From assembly GCA_002841335.1 (NCBI GenBank), contig PHEY01000005.1, positions 1 to 64,000 of the forward strand: a stretch of DNA of 64,000 bases, written 5' to 3'. How positions within the stretch are numbered: the first letter of the stretch is position 1; every line of letters begins with the position of its first letter. A program made the translations under genes and the position numbers. The notes beneath the pieces were generated by a model, which was not told where the DNA came from, made no database searches, and saw nothing but the letters and a program-made list of their open reading frames with translations. Of this stretch, positions 7,712 to 17,373 are shown in pieces. This stretch comes from Actinobacteria bacterium HGW-Actinobacteria-2. GTDB lineage: Bacteria; Actinomycetota; Actinomycetes; Propionibacteriales; Propionibacteriaceae.

Positions 7712-8977
7712 GTGCGCGTGGTTCAGAAGTTCGGCGGGTCCTCAGTGGCCGACGCCGAAAGCATCAAGCGGGTAGCCCGTCGGATCGTGGCGACCCGGAA
7801 CGCCGGCAACGAGGTTGTCGTGGTCATCTCCGCTATGGGAGACACCACCGACGATCTGCTCGACCTGGCTCAACAGGTCTCGCCCGACCCCCGACCACGT
7901 GAACTCGACATGCTGCTCACCGCCGGTGAGCGGATGAGCGCCGCCCTGCTGGCGATGGCGATCAACGACCTCGGCGCCACGGCCCGCTCGTTCACCGGCT
8001 CGCAAGCCGGGGTGATCACCACTGGCACGCACGGCGATGCCCGAATCATCGACATCACCCCCGGCCGGATCGTGTCGGCATTGGCCGAAGGTGACGTGGT
8101 CATCGTGGCCGGCTTCCAAGGCGTGTCGCAGACCACCAAGGACGTGACCACGCTGGGACGTGGCGCGTCCGACACCACGGCGGTGGCGTTGGCTGCGGCC
8201 CTGGACGCGGCCTACTGCGAGATCTACTCCGATGTGGACGGCGTCTTCACTGCCGACCCCCGGATCGTCCCCGGCGCCCAGCAGATCCCTGAGATCGGGT
8301 ACGAGGACATGCTGGAGATGGCCGCCAACGGGGCCAAGATCCTGCACCTGCGCTGCGTGGAGTACGCGCGCCGCGAGCACGTCGCCGTCCACGTCCGGTC
8401 TTCGTTCTCCGACAAGCCCGGTACCTGGGTGAAGCATCTCGACTACGAGGAGTTTGGCATGGAACAGCCGCTGATCACCGGCATCGCTCACGACCGCAGC
8501 GAAGCCAAGATCACCATCGTCGGCGTCCCGGACAGGATCGGCGAAGCCGCCGACATCTTCACCGCGGTGGCCGAGGCCGACATCAACATCGACATGATCG
8601 TGCAGAACGTCAGCAAGCACGACGACAAGCGCACCGACATCTCCTTCACCCTGGTCCAGTCCGACGGCGCCAAGGCCATCGCCGCTCTGGAAGCGGTCAA
8701 GGCGCAGATCGGCTTCGACGAGGTCATCTACGACGACCAGGTCGGCAAGGTGTCGGTGGTCGGCGTGGGCATGCGTTCCCACCCCGGCGTCACCGCGCGC
8801 TTCTTCCGGGCTCTGGCGGAGGCGGGCGTCAACATCGGGATGATCTCCACCTCCGAGATCCGCATCTCGGTGGTCGTCGACATCGACCAGGTCGACACCG
8901 CTGTGCGCGCCGGCCACACCGCCTTCGGGCTGGACGCCGAGGGTGAGGCCATCGTCTACGCCGGCACCGGCCGCTAG
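7712..8977 (+). CDS. lysC: Aspartate kinase (alpha subunit, with internal beta start)
   Basis: A 421-residue aspartokinase, the first step of the lysine, threonine and methionine pathway (aspartate to 4-phosphoaspartate). The kinase motif [15 protein letters not shown] is at the N-terminus, [16 protein letters not shown] near 149 and the nucleotide-binding [12 protein letters not shown] near 172. Two C-terminal ACT domains (from about 265 and 345) would bind the feedback effectors. An in-frame ATG at 8459, residue 250, has GAGGAG seven bases upstream and would give a 172-residue beta subunit, as in Corynebacterium. No ribosome site precedes the GTG; a leaderless start at GTG 7718 is an alternative. 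Confidence 0.95.
   Translation: MRVVQKFGGSSVADAESIKRVARRIVATRNAGNEVVVVISAMGDTTDDLLDLAQQVSPDPRPRELDMLLTAGERMSAALLAMAINDLGATARSFTGSQAGVITTGTHGDARIIDITPGRIVSALAEGDVVIVAGFQGVSQTTKDVTTLGRGASDTTAVALAAALDAAYCEIYSDVDGVFTADPRIVPGAQQIPEIGYEDMLEMAANGAKILHLRCVEYARREHVAVHVRSSFSDKPGTWVKHLDYEEFGMEQPLITGIAHDRSEAKITIVGVPDRIGEAADIFTAVAEADINIDMIVQNVSKHDDKRTDISFTLVQSDGAKAIAALEAVKAQIGFDEVIYDDQVGKVSVVGVGMRSHPGVTARFFRALAEAGVNIGMISTSEIRISVVVDIDQVDTAVRAGHTAFGLDAEGEAIVYAGTGR
8459..8977 (+). CDS. lysC: Internal translation product: aspartate kinase beta subunit
   Basis: An in-frame internal ATG preceded by GAGGAG begins [12 protein letters not shown], exactly at the linker before the ACT domains. Actinobacterial aspartate kinases are alpha2beta2 with the beta subunit made this way. 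The existence of this product is inferred from that precedent and the ribosome site. Confidence 0.6.
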   Translation: MEQPLITGIAHDRSEAKITIVGVPDRIGEAADIFTAVAEADINIDMIVQNVSKHDDKRTDISFTLVQSDGAKAIAALEAVKAQIGFDEVIYDDQVGKVSVVGVGMRSHPGVTARFFRALAEAGVNIGMISTSEIRISVVVDIDQVDTAVRAGHTAFGLDAEGEAIVYAGTGR

Positions 8978-9005
8978 CCCTCCCGGTTCCGCGAGGCCGC
9001 ACACC

Positions 9006-9011
9006 TACACT
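9006..9011 (+). promoter_or_regulatory. -10 box of a leaderless promoter
   Basis: TACACT lies six bases before GTG 9018. Confidence 0.45.
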
Positions 9012-9017
9012 GAACTC

Positions 9018-9311
9018 GTGATCTTCAAACGCGTCGGCGAGTCCCGTCCCTACCCTGACCATGGCTACGTCCAGAAGCAGTGGGCGGCGATCGCGCCGCA
9101 GCAGGTACGCCTGGACGAGTTGGTCACCACCAAGCGCACCCTCGATCTGGACGCGCTGCTGGAGGAGGATTCGACCTTCTACGGCGACCTCTTCGCACAC
9201 GTGGTGCTGTTCGAGGGTGAGCTCTACCTGGAGGACGGATTGCACCGCGCGCTCCGGTCTGCGCTGCAGCAGCGCGAAACCATGCACGCCCGAATTCTGG
9301 AACTGAAGTAG
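9018..9311 (+). CDS. Conserved small protein with a DG-x-HR motif (ParB/sulfiredoxin-like; labelled VapB-like in some annotations)
   Basis: A 97-residue protein that recurs in actinobacteria next to LytR_C proteins. It reads VRLDELVTTKRTLDL and ends with YLEDGLHRALRSALQQR; the DG-x-HR turn recalls the DGxHR motif of ParB/sulfiredoxin-type nucleotide-binding folds. Public annotation often calls relatives VapB-family antitoxins, as I recall, but there is no toxin gene beside it and I do not endorse that name. The GTG start follows a leaderless-type -10 box. The next gene, a membrane LytR_C protein, begins 37 bp later. Confidence 0.6.
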   Translation: MIFKRVGESRPYPDHGYVQKQWAAIAPQQVRLDELVTTKRTLDLDALLEEDSTFYGDLFAHVVLFEGELYLEDGLHRALRSALQQRETMHARILELK

Positions 9312-9348
9312 TCTGGTCGGCGCGGCAGGCGATTCGACGGGAGTGGGC

Positions 9349-9882
9349 GTGGACCAGGTGACCCAGATGATCCGGGTACTGAAGACCCCTCTGACGCTGA
9401 TCGGCCTCCTGGTGTTCGTGCTCATCGCCGGATATTGGGGGCTACAGGCGGCTCAAGCGCCGATCCCGAAGACCATCAACCCTTGCGTGCCGACCGATGT
9501 CGGCAAGGAGCTGACGCCCCAGTCGGTGCAGGTACGCGTACTCAACGCCGGCGGCGCGGGCGGCCTGGCCAAGGCCACCGCCAACGAGGCCCTTCGCCCC
9601 TACGGCTTCGACGTGATCCGGATCAACAACGCCGACCACAACCGCACCGTCGACCGCACGGTGGTGATCGGGCACGCGGTGGACGATCCCGAGGTCAAGC
9701 TGGTCATGCAGTTCTTCCCGAACTCGATCGCCGAAGGCGACGGACGCGCCGACCATGTCGTCGACGTCCTGGTGGGGACCGCGTTCGTGCCCACGCCGAG
9801 CAACCCGGTGACCACCGTCCCGGTTGACGGCAAGGTGTGTTTGCCGGCGCGGGCTAACGCCAGCGCCAGCCCGGCGAAGTAA
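9349..9882 (+). CDS. Membrane-anchored LytR_C domain protein
   Basis: A 177-residue protein with one N-terminal membrane helix (LTLIGLLVFVLIAGYWGL, residues 15-33) and an extracytoplasmic LytR_C domain: VQVRVLNAGGAGGLAKATANE near 63, GFDVIRINNAD and VVIGHAVDDPEV. Stand-alone LytR_C proteins are common in actinobacteria and probably take part in cell-envelope assembly, though their exact role is unknown. GTG 9349 is preceded by GGGAG at five bases and is preferred to the GTG six bases earlier. The gene converges on the antiporter with a 3-bp gap. Confidence 0.8.
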   Translation: MDQVTQMIRVLKTPLTLIGLLVFVLIAGYWGLQAAQAPIPKTINPCVPTDVGKELTPQSVQVRVLNAGGAGGLAKATANEALRPYGFDVIRINNADHNRTVDRTVVIGHAVDDPEVKLVMQFFPNSIAEGDGRADHVVDVLVGTAFVPTPSNPVTTVPVDGKVCLPARANASASPAK

Positions 9883-9885
9883 CGA

Positions 9886-11364
9886 TCACAGGTCCCGCCA
9901 GCGGGCCAGGCGTCCGCCGACCGAGATACTGCGCAGGCGATCTTCGACGCGTTTGCGGTCGTCGCCGTTGGTCACGATCAACAGGTCGTCGCCCTGCCGG
10001 ATGATTCGGTCCGGGCCGACCGGGAACGGCTCCCCGCCGCGGACGATCAGCGACACCACCGAGTTCTTGGGCAGACGCAGCTCACGAATCGTGACGCCGT
10101 GGAGGCGCGATCCGTCGGGCACATGCACCTGCATCATGTCGGCCGCGATGGTGTCCAGCGGCGCGAACTCGATCTCGACGTCGGTGGCGTCCTCACCGGT
10201 GGAGACCTGAAGCTTGCGCGCCATCCAGGGCAGCGTGGGCGCCTGCAGCAGAGTGAACACCACCACGAAGACGAACACCATGTCGAAGACGGTGGTCGAG
10301 CCGGGTGCGCCTGCCGCCAACGGCACGGTGGCCATGATGATCGGCACCGCACCGCGCAGGCCGGCCCACGAGATGAACAGCTGCTCGCGCCAGGGCACCT
10401 TGAACCAGACCGTGCACACCCACACCGACAGCGGTCGGGCGACGAAGGTGAGCACCAGACCGGCGGCCACACCGGCCGCAGCCGAAGCCACGGTGATGCG
10501 TTGAATCTCGGCGAGCATGCCGAGCATGACGAACAGACCGATCTGGGCGATCCAACCGATTCCTTCAGCGAACGATCGGGTGGCGTGGCGGTGCGGCAGT
10601 TTGCCGTTGCCGAGCACCAGCGCGGTGACGTAGACCGCAGCGAAGCCCGACAGGTGCAGCGAAGCACCCAAGCCGTAGGCCAACACCGCCCAGCCCAAGG
10701 CCGCCAGCGGGTACAAACCAGAGGCCGGAAGGGCGATCCGTCGCAGAATCCACACCCCGAGCTTGCCCACGGCCACGCCCACCAGGACGCCGCCGGCAAG
10801 CTCGGCCAAAATCAGACCCACCACGACCAGCGGTCCGCCCTCGATGCCTTGGCCCATCTCCCAGGCCGTGGCCGCGGCCACCAACAGGACGATCGGCGCA
10901 TCGTTGAAGCCGGACTCGGCCTCGATGGTCGCCCGCAGCCGTGGTGGCAGTGGCACCTTGCGGAGCACCGAGAAGACCGCAGCAGCGTCGGTAGGTGAGG
11001 TCACCGCGCCGACCAAGATGGAAGTGGGCAGATCAAGCCCGATCACGAAGTAGACGAAGGCGGCCACGACCGCCACCGAGATCCCGACCCCGACCGTGGA
11101 CAGCAACAGCGCACTAGGCAGCGCGCCCTTGATCTCGCTCCACTTGGTGGTGAAGCCGCCTTCGCCCAGGATCAGCACCAGCGCGGCGAAGCCAAGGGTG
11201 TGGGCGAGTTCGGCGTCACCGAAGTACACCACCTGCCCGACAACCACGCCCAGACCGAGGAAGATCAACAGCGAAGGAAGCCCGAAACGAGAGCCCAGGC
11301 GGGCCGCAACGATCGAAATGAGCAGCACAACGGCACCAAGCAGCATGACTTGGTCCAGTTGCAC
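9886..11364 (-). CDS. nhaP2: Potassium (sodium)/proton antiporter, CPA1 family, NhaP2/CvrA type
   Basis: A 492-residue antiporter with about 12 helices. The opening VLLISIVAARLGSRFGLPSL, the GAVTSPTDAAAVFSVLR segment near 139, ESGFNDAPIVLL near 170 and GLRGAVPIIMAT near 340 are CPA1 hallmarks. The last 80 residues form a TrkA_C (RCK_C) regulatory domain (MMQVHVPDGSRLHGVTIREL). Such proteins expel K+ or Na+ for pH or turgor control, gated by a cytoplasmic ligand. GTG 11364 has AGGAGG six bases upstream. The ion preference cannot be told from sequence. Confidence 0.88.
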   Translation of the reverse strand: MQLDQVMLLGAVVLLISIVAARLGSRFGLPSLLIFLGLGVVVGQVVYFGDAELAHTLGFAALVLILGEGGFTTKWSEIKGALPSALLLSTVGVGISVAVVAAFVYFVIGLDLPTSILVGAVTSPTDAAAVFSVLRKVPLPPRLRATIEAESGFNDAPIVLLVAAATAWEMGQGIEGGPLVVVGLILAELAGGVLVGVAVGKLGVWILRRIALPASGLYPLAALGWAVLAYGLGASLHLSGFAAVYVTALVLGNGKLPHRHATRSFAEGIGWIAQIGLFVMLGMLAEIQRITVASAAAGVAAGLVLTFVARPLSVWVCTVWFKVPWREQLFISWAGLRGAVPIIMATVPLAAGAPGSTTVFDMVFVFVVVFTLLQAPTLPWMARKLQVSTGEDATDVEIEFAPLDTIAADMMQVHVPDGSRLHGVTIRELRLPKNSVVSLIVRGGEPFPVGPDRIIRQGDDLLIVTNGDDRKRVEDRLRSISVGGRLARWRDL

Positions 11365-11426
11365 GGGCGGCCTCCTAGGCCAACTCTATCGGTCCGGGGC
11401 GGTGGATCCCCGCGTTGGTAAGGGGA

Positions 11427-12689
11427 TCAGGACGCGGCGATCAATCTCAGCAATGCCGACGCCACCACCTGTGATCCAGCGGCGTTGAGGTGCCCGCCGT
11501 CACTGGTGTAGCCGGCGTACATCGCCTCACCGAAGGCGCTCCCCGTCACTCGAGTGCCATCGGGACGAGTGGACTCGATCGCGGCGATGTCCCACAGCCG
11601 TCCGGTGCCGGCGTACTTGGCCCGCACCAACTGGTTGAACCGATAGCGCGCCCGATTGGCACCATCACTGTCGGCCTCCAACGGATTGGTGGCATGGATG
11701 AAGGTGATCCCCGGGAACTCGGCGTGCAGGCCGTCCATCACCGCGACGTAGTGGGCGAAGGTGGCATCCACCGTTGAGTCGTCGTAGATATCGACGTAGC
11801 AGTACTTGACCACCGCGACCTTCACTTGGCCGGCCACCCCGCCCCGCAGGAAGGCGGCGAAGTCGTCGACCTTGCCGTCAGGGTTGCCGTTCTCGCCCGC
11901 CTCGGCGTGAGCCAGGACACCTCCGCCCGCCGGGCTGATCACGTCGCCGTGGCCGGAGAGCTGCACCTGCGCGGGACCGGCGATACCGGCGGCGCCGTAC
12001 AGGGAGGAGACACCCTCCAACACATTCCAGCCCACCGAATGGTGGCCGAAGAAGACCCGCTTGGCGGCGGCGGCCTGCAACTCGGTTGCCGAAATGGTCG
12101 ACGATTTGGGCACGAAGACCACATCGACGAAGTAGTTGGTCTTGGTGGAGTGGGTCGGACGTTTGCTCGTCCGGGCGACGGTGTAGCGGCCGCCGGACTT
12201 CGCCACGGTGATGCCGTCGCGGCTGACCGAACGGCTGAAGGCGCCCTTGGTGACCGGGTAATGACCGCCGGTGGCCAGGTAGGACACGAAGTAGGCGGTC
12301 TTGGACTTCACAGTCACCGGCTTGCGCAGCGTCGCGGTCTGCCACCCGACCGTGGTCAAGGCACGGAACGTGACCTTGGCCAGTCGCTTGCTCTTGGAAC
12401 TCCAGATCGAGGCGACATACGCCTTGGTCTGGCGGGGTCCGCGGTAGAACTTCACCGCCGTGATCACCCCGCTGGTGGCGGTCGAGAAGCGGACGCCGAT
12501 GTTGGCCGTCTTGCCCGACGACACCGCGGCAGTGGCCGGCCGGTCAGTGGGAGCGAAGATGCTGCGGGAGGTTTCCGCATGGGCGGGGGTCGCCACCAGC
12601 GGGGCGGCCAGCAGCGCGAGAGCCGCGCCGACTGCGATCAACCGACCGTGCCGGGTCGGCGAAGAAAGCGAAGAAGGAACTGCAACCAT
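11427..12689 (-). CDS. Secreted protein: DUF4082 domain plus SGNH-hydrolase-like domain
   Basis: A 420-residue exported protein. The signal peptide (LIAVGAALALLAAPLVATPAHA) should be cut after AHA. Residues about 45-190 look like a DUF4082 beta-sandwich (FAPTDRPA...GVRFSTATSGVITAVKFYRG...FVSYLATGGHYPV). Residues 205-420 resemble SGNH/GDSL-type hydrolases: GHHSVGWNVLEG at the start and DGGHLNAAGSQV at the end, where the D-x-x-H pair is found; the usual GDS serine is replaced by the GHHS motif. ATG 12689 has GAGGTG six bases upstream. A role on extracellular polysaccharide or ester groups is possible, but no substrate is known. Confidence 0.7.
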   Translation of the reverse strand: MVAVPSSLSSPTRHGRLIAVGAALALLAAPLVATPAHAETSRSIFAPTDRPATAAVSSGKTANIGVRFSTATSGVITAVKFYRGPRQTKAYVASIWSSKSKRLAKVTFRALTTVGWQTATLRKPVTVKSKTAYFVSYLATGGHYPVTKGAFSRSVSRDGITVAKSGGRYTVARTSKRPTHSTKTNYFVDVVFVPKSSTISATELQAAAAKRVFFGHHSVGWNVLEGVSSLYGAAGIAGPAQVQLSGHGDVISPAGGGVLAHAEAGENGNPDGKVDDFAAFLRGGVAGQVKVAVVKYCYVDIYDDSTVDATFAHYVAVMDGLHAEFPGITFIHATNPLEADSDGANRARYRFNQLVRAKYAGTGRLWDIAAIESTRPDGTRVTGSAFGEAMYAGYTSDGGHLNAAGSQVVASALLRLIAAS

Positions 12690-12799
12690 GTGAGGCCACC
12701 TCGATCGGACGACGCGGCACCCCTCCCCATGCGGGGTGTGTTGACAGCCCAACGCTAGGGGTCGGCCGACAGGCGGTCAACGCCCGCCGACCCACCACC

Positions 12800-13219
12800 T
12801 CAGGTGAACAGTTCGCGCGCCCGCGCCGCACCCACCACAGCGTCCAGGTCGCCGCCGACCTGGGCGGTGACGGCCGCGGCGACGGCGCCTTCGACCAGCG
12901 GGCCGTCAGCGAACCGAATGTGCGTCGCTTCGTCGGAATCCAACAGGTCGAGCACTGACTCCACGGTCATCGTGGCTGAGCCGAGGTCGGTCAACACGGC
13001 CACGTCATGGCCGGCCGCCCGAAGCTCGTTCACCGCATCGTTGACCTTGTCGAACGAGGTGCCGATACGGCCGTCGTCGGTACCGCCCGCCGCCCGCAAC
13101 TCGACATCGTTGGCCATCTGGGCGGCCAGCTCGACCACCCCGGCAGCCAACTGCTCCGAATGCGAGACGATCACCAACGCAACTGCAGCGGCGCCGTCCT
13201 GAGGCTCTCGAAGGGTCAC
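12800..13219 (-). CDS. dhaM: Dihydroxyacetone kinase phosphotransfer subunit DhaM
   Basis: A 139-residue single-domain DhaM of the PTS EIIA-Man fold. The phospho-accepting histidine lies in ALVIVSHSEQLAAGV near residue 20; GGTDDGRIGTS and VLTDLGSATMTVE are typical. It relays phosphate from HPr to the ADP held by DhaL. Its start overlaps the dhaL stop by four bases, so DhaK, DhaL and DhaM are one operon in order. It lacks the HPr- and EI-like extensions of the E. coli protein, as is usual in Gram-positives. Confidence 0.92.
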   Translation of the reverse strand: MTLREPQDGAAAVALVIVSHSEQLAAGVVELAAQMANDVELRAAGGTDDGRIGTSFDKVNDAVNELRAAGHDVAVLTDLGSATMTVESVLDLLDSDEATHIRFADGPLVEGAVAAAVTAQVGGDLDAVVGAARARELFT

Positions 13220-13851
13220 AAGGCCTCCGCAGCGTCAGCGGCGGTCGCCAGCAACAGCGCCGTCGAGGTCGCCCCCGGATCCTGGTGACCGATCGAACGC
13301 TCGCCCAGGTAGGACGCGCGGCCCTTGGTCGCCTGCATCGGGATGGTGGCCTCCGCACCAGCCTGCGCGGCCGTCGCAGCTGCCCGCAGCGCCTCGGTGG
13401 CCGAACCACCGGCAGCAGCAACGTCCTGCGCCGCAGCCAGCGCCGGAGTCCAGGCGTCCACCATCGTCTTCTCACCGGTGGTGGCCTTGCCCCGGGCAAC
13501 CACGCCTTCCAGCGCACCGGCGATGATCGCCGCCACTCCGTTGGCGTCCAGCTCGTTCTCCGAGGCCGCCTTGGACGCCCGCAGGAAAGCGGTGCCGTAC
13601 AGCGGACCGGACGCGCCACCAACAGTCGACATCAAGGTCGCTGCAACCAGCTTCAGGACCGAGGCCACATCGGGGGAACCGGCATCGAGTTTGGCCACGA
13701 CGGCCTTGAAACCCCGGTCCATGTTTTCGCCGTGATCGCCGTCACCGATGGCGCGATCGAGGTCGATCAGCTCCATCCGGTGCTCGGCGAGCGCAGCCTG
13801 GGCGCGGGCGATCCACGCCAGCGCCCAGGCAGTTGTCAGGTGTTCGCTCAC
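13216..13851 (-). CDS. dhaL: Dihydroxyacetone kinase ADP-binding subunit DhaL
   Basis: A 211-residue DhaL subunit. The nucleotide/Mg site RAIGDGDHGENMDRGF is near residue 30, the loop LMSTVGGASGPLYGTAF near 75, and the C-terminal GRASYLGERSIGHQDPGATS near 178 closes the ATP pocket. It transfers phosphate from its tightly bound ADP/ATP to dihydroxyacetone on DhaK. It starts at GTG, ten bases after dhaK ends, and overlaps dhaM. Confidence 0.94.
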   Translation of the reverse strand: MSEHLTTAWALAWIARAQAALAEHRMELIDLDRAIGDGDHGENMDRGFKAVVAKLDAGSPDVASVLKLVAATLMSTVGGASGPLYGTAFLRASKAASENELDANGVAAIIAGALEGVVARGKATTGEKTMVDAWTPALAAAQDVAAAGGSATEALRAAATAAQAGAEATIPMQATKGRASYLGERSIGHQDPGATSTALLLATAADAAEAL

Positions 13852-13861
13852 CCGTTAATCC

Positions 13862-14863
<1,002 letters not shown>

Positions 14864-15027
14864 GAGGCTCTCCTTTGAGACGCGGGTGTAGGGCGGGCTG
14901 ATCCCACTCTGCCCGCTTGTGCCTGCCTCCGGAAGGGGCGGACGTACGCACCTTCGTTCAGGGCAGCGGGGGCACCGTGAACGGAAGTGTTCGGCTCAGC
15001 GACCAGTCCAGCCCCGCCACCAACTCA

Positions 15028-15912
15028 CTACGGGTAGTACTTCGTCACCGATTGCCGGGTCTTGCCCGGCAGATTCGGGTTGGGCACCACCTTCAACTGG
15101 TAGAAGCCAAACTGGGCGCCCGGCCAGACCGCAGCAACCCGGCGGGCGAACTCGGCCGCCGCGGACCTGTCGGCCTTGGCGGTGTGGATAGCTCCGCCCG
15201 CCTCGCCCGAGTAGCTGGACAACGCCACAAGCAGCACCCCCTCGGGAAGCCACCGACCTACGTCGGTGAACGCCTTCACTTCTGCCGGGGTCAGAGCGTG
15301 GTCACTCGTCGCTATGTGGGTGGACTGCTCCCAGGAGGTAGCGGGGCCTGACACGCGGACCGCCAACGGGTAGCCGGGCGGACCCTGCGGAGGACGGGCG
15401 AGCAACTCGGCAGCCTGAGCCAGGAACCGGCGTGGATCGGCCTCCGCGATGGTCACACCGACCTTGAGGTCGGAGTAGTCCATCTCTGGCACGGTGTTCG
15501 GCTGCCACTTCGCCGCATCGATCAGGTACCGGAGCGACTCCAGCGGCACCCGGTCGTGAGCGAGGAAGTGTGACCCCGACGAAAGCCGGAACTCAGGTCT
15601 ATAGATCCCCAGCTTGGCTTCAGCTTCCATCGCGAAAAGTCGCCGCACCAACTGGACCAGCTGTTCGGTCGGCGCCTCTGCAGCGAAGGTCACCACAGCA
15701 TCAGACTCGGCGTGTTTCCAGCCACCGGCGACGGTGAGCGCGCAGTCGATCCTCACGTCCACCACACCGGGCAGTGCCTGGTACTGGCTGGTGACTTCCG
15801 CACAGCGGGCCTGCAGTTCGCTCGGGCTCGGCGCGCATCCGCTGAGCGACATGGCGATCAAGGCGCCGGCCACGAGCAGGGACACGGCCTGGCCGACAGG
15901 CTTGAGGGTCAT
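15028..15912 (-). CDS. Lipoprotein of unknown function
   Basis: A 294-residue predicted lipoprotein with signal peptide AVSLLVAGALIAMSLSGC; the LSGC lipobox puts the lipidated cysteine near residue 26. The mature part has no motif I recognise. It seems to hold two repeated alpha/beta halves of roughly 120 residues, each with a conserved-looking stretch about velocity of residues such as TEQLVQLVRRLFAMEAEAKLG and TPAEVKAFTDVGRWL. ATG 15912 has GGAGG close upstream. It stands alone between dhaK and tRNA-Ser. Confidence 0.65.
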   Translation of the reverse strand: MTLKPVGQAVSLLVAGALIAMSLSGCAPSPSELQARCAEVTSQYQALPGVVDVRIDCALTVAGGWKHAESDAVVTFAAEAPTEQLVQLVRRLFAMEAEAKLGIYRPEFRLSSGSHFLAHDRVPLESLRYLIDAAKWQPNTVPEMDYSDLKVGVTIAEADPRRFLAQAAELLARPPQGPPGYPLAVRVSGPATSWEQSTHIATSDHALTPAEVKAFTDVGRWLPEGVLLVALSSYSGEAGGAIHTAKADRSAAAEFARRVAAVWPGAQFGFYQLKVVPNPNLPGKTRQSVTKYYP

Positions 15913-16005
15913 TGGGGCCTCCGACGGGCGTTCGACGTTGGTAGGGCAAACCTAGGGGCTGAGAGAACAGTGGTCACTGAAGCGTCTCAGCTTCTGTAAC
16001 GAGCA

Positions 16006-16041
16006 GCAAAAAGCCGGTGAACCTCACGGGTTCACCGGCTT
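16006..16041 (-). terminator. Rho-independent terminator of tRNA-Ser
   Basis: A 13-bp stem (16011-16023 with 16029-16041) and a 5-nt loop; on the minus strand it runs into five T residues (AAAAA at 16008-16012 on the plus strand). It lies 22 bp after the tRNA 3' end. Confidence 0.85.
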
Positions 16042-16063
16042 CTGCGATGCCTTGCAGCATTCC

Positions 16064-16151
16064 TGGCGGTGGCGGAGGGATTTGAACCCTCGGAGGGTTG
16101 CCCCTCACGCGCTTTCGAGGCGCGCTCTTTCGGCCGCTCAGACACGCCACC
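16064..16151 (-). tRNA. tRNA-Ser (anticodon CGA)
   Basis: An 88-nt class II tRNA. The acceptor GGTGGCG pairs with CGCCACC, followed by discriminator G and an encoded CCA. The D arm has TGAGCGG, the anticodon loop reads CTCGAAA between GCGCG stems, there is a long variable arm (GTGAGGGGCAACCCTCC), and the T loop reads TTCAAAT. It decodes UCG. Confidence 0.95.
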
Positions 16152-16196
16152 GCCGAGGAGTTTAGCTAGCCCTGGCCGGATGGTGCCAATCGCGAC

Positions 16197-16649
16197 TCAG
16201 CGCCGCTCGGCGAAGAAGTCGGCGATCAGTTGGCCGCATTCATCCTCGGCAATGCCGCCGACCACCTCGACGCGATGGTTCAGCCGCGGGTCACGCACCA
16301 CGTCCCACAGGGACGCGACCGCGCCGGCCTTGGGGTCATAGGCGCCGAAGACCAGGCGTTCGAGGCGGGAAGCCACGATCGCACCGGCGCACATCGTGCA
16401 CGGCTCGAGGGTGACCACCAGGGTGCAGCCGTCCAAATGCCAGGAGCCGAGCTGCTCGGCGGCCCGGCGAATGGCCACCACCTCGGCGTGCGCGGTCGGG
16501 TCGTGGTGCAGTTCCCGCTCGTTGTGCCCAGTGGCCAGCATCTGTCCGGACGCGTCCAGGATCACCGCGCCGATCGGCACGTCGCCGTGGGCGAGCGCCA
16601 GCCGAGCTTCAGCGAGCGCGGCCTCGATGGCCAGCTGCCAGCGGCTCAC
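16197..16649 (-). CDS. tadA: tRNA-specific adenosine deaminase TadA
   Basis: A 150-residue zinc-dependent deaminase that converts A34 to inosine in tRNA-Arg(ACG). The zinc and catalytic motifs are HAEVVAIRRA (near 57) and EPCTMCAGAI (near 87). GTG 16649 overlaps the stop of the upstream TadA-associated gene as GTGA, so the two are co-translated. The reading frame remains open upstream, but the extension is the shadow of the neighbour. Confidence 0.93.
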   Translation of the reverse strand: MSRWQLAIEAALAEARLALAHGDVPIGAVILDASGQMLATGHNERELHHDPTAHAEVVAIRRAAEQLGSWHLDGCTLVVTLEPCTMCAGAIVASRLERLVFGAYDPKAGAVASLWDVVRDPRLNHRVEVVGGIAEDECGQLIADFFAERR

Positions 16650-17269
16650 TCGAAGGTGGCTACGGCCTTGGTGTACACCGCGGCGAAGCCGATCTTCTTG
16701 GCGATCAGCTCCAGCAGGGCGGTGGACTCCTGGTCGTAGTCCTCGGCCATGGCCTCCAGCTCGAAGTCCGGCAAACCGGCGTCGGCCAGGATGTCGGAAT
16801 CGCCGATCGGGTAGCCCTCGTCGGACTCGTCGGTCAGGTCGGCTTCGAGGAAGTCGACCACGTCGTGCGCGATCGGCCATTCGTCAGCGGCCAGCGCGTC
16901 GGAGCAGAACACCTGAACGTGCTTGCCACGAACCCGGACGATCACGAAGACCTCATCGGCGACCGACACGAAACCGACCGCACCGGCATCGCCGGGCATC
17001 CGACGCAGCTGGGTGATCAGGCCGTCCAGATCGTTGGCCAGGTCGAGCTCCAACGGCAGCGCGACCGGCTGGCCGTCCTCGCGGTACAGGGCGATCACCA
17101 GGTCGATGTCATCTTCGGTGGCATCCTCGGGGTAGTCGTCATCGTCGTCGTCGGCTTCGTCAGCCTCATCTACCTCGACGTCGTCGTCCAACTCGTCCAG
17201 CTCATCAAGACCTGGCCGGTCGTCACCACGGTTGGGCATCTCAAACTCGAAGTCGTCCGATGCGTTCAC
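16646..17269 (-). CDS. TadA-associated protein, actinobacterial family
   Basis: A 207-residue protein of the actinobacterial family found beside tadA (tRNA adenosine deaminase-associated protein). The first 55 residues are extremely acidic (runs of D and E); the rest is a compact domain with [20 protein letters not shown] and VAYT-like [16 protein letters not shown] at the end. Its role is unproven; coupling to tadA suggests a tRNA-modification or partner function. The GTG start has AGGAGG five bases upstream. The start codons of this gene and upp face away from each other. Confidence 0.8.
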   Translation of the reverse strand: MNASDDFEFEMPNRGDDRPGLDELDELDDDVEVDEADEADDDDDDYPEDATEDDIDLVIALYREDGQPVALPLELDLANDLDGLITQLRRMPGDAGAVGFVSVADEVFVIVRVRGKHVQVFCSDALAADEWPIAHDVVDFLEADLTDESDEGYPIGDSDILADAGLPDFELEAMAEDYDQESTALLELIAKKIGFAAVYTKAVATFE

Positions 17270-17373
17270 CGCTACCTCCTCACCTGGCGGAGTTCCATAG
17301 TCTCAGAAAGTCAGGGCTTGGGCACAGTCCGGGCAAGTGTTCGCACCAGCCGCTGGTGTGCCAAGGTAGCGGT

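Noticed and set aside
9018-9311. VapB antitoxin of a toxin-antitoxin pair
   Set aside because: No PIN-domain toxin or similar is adjacent; the neighbour is a LytR_C protein.
16064-16151. tRNA-Ser as an integration site of a mobile element
   Set aside because: No integrase, repeat of the tRNA 3' end or atypical segment was seen on either side.
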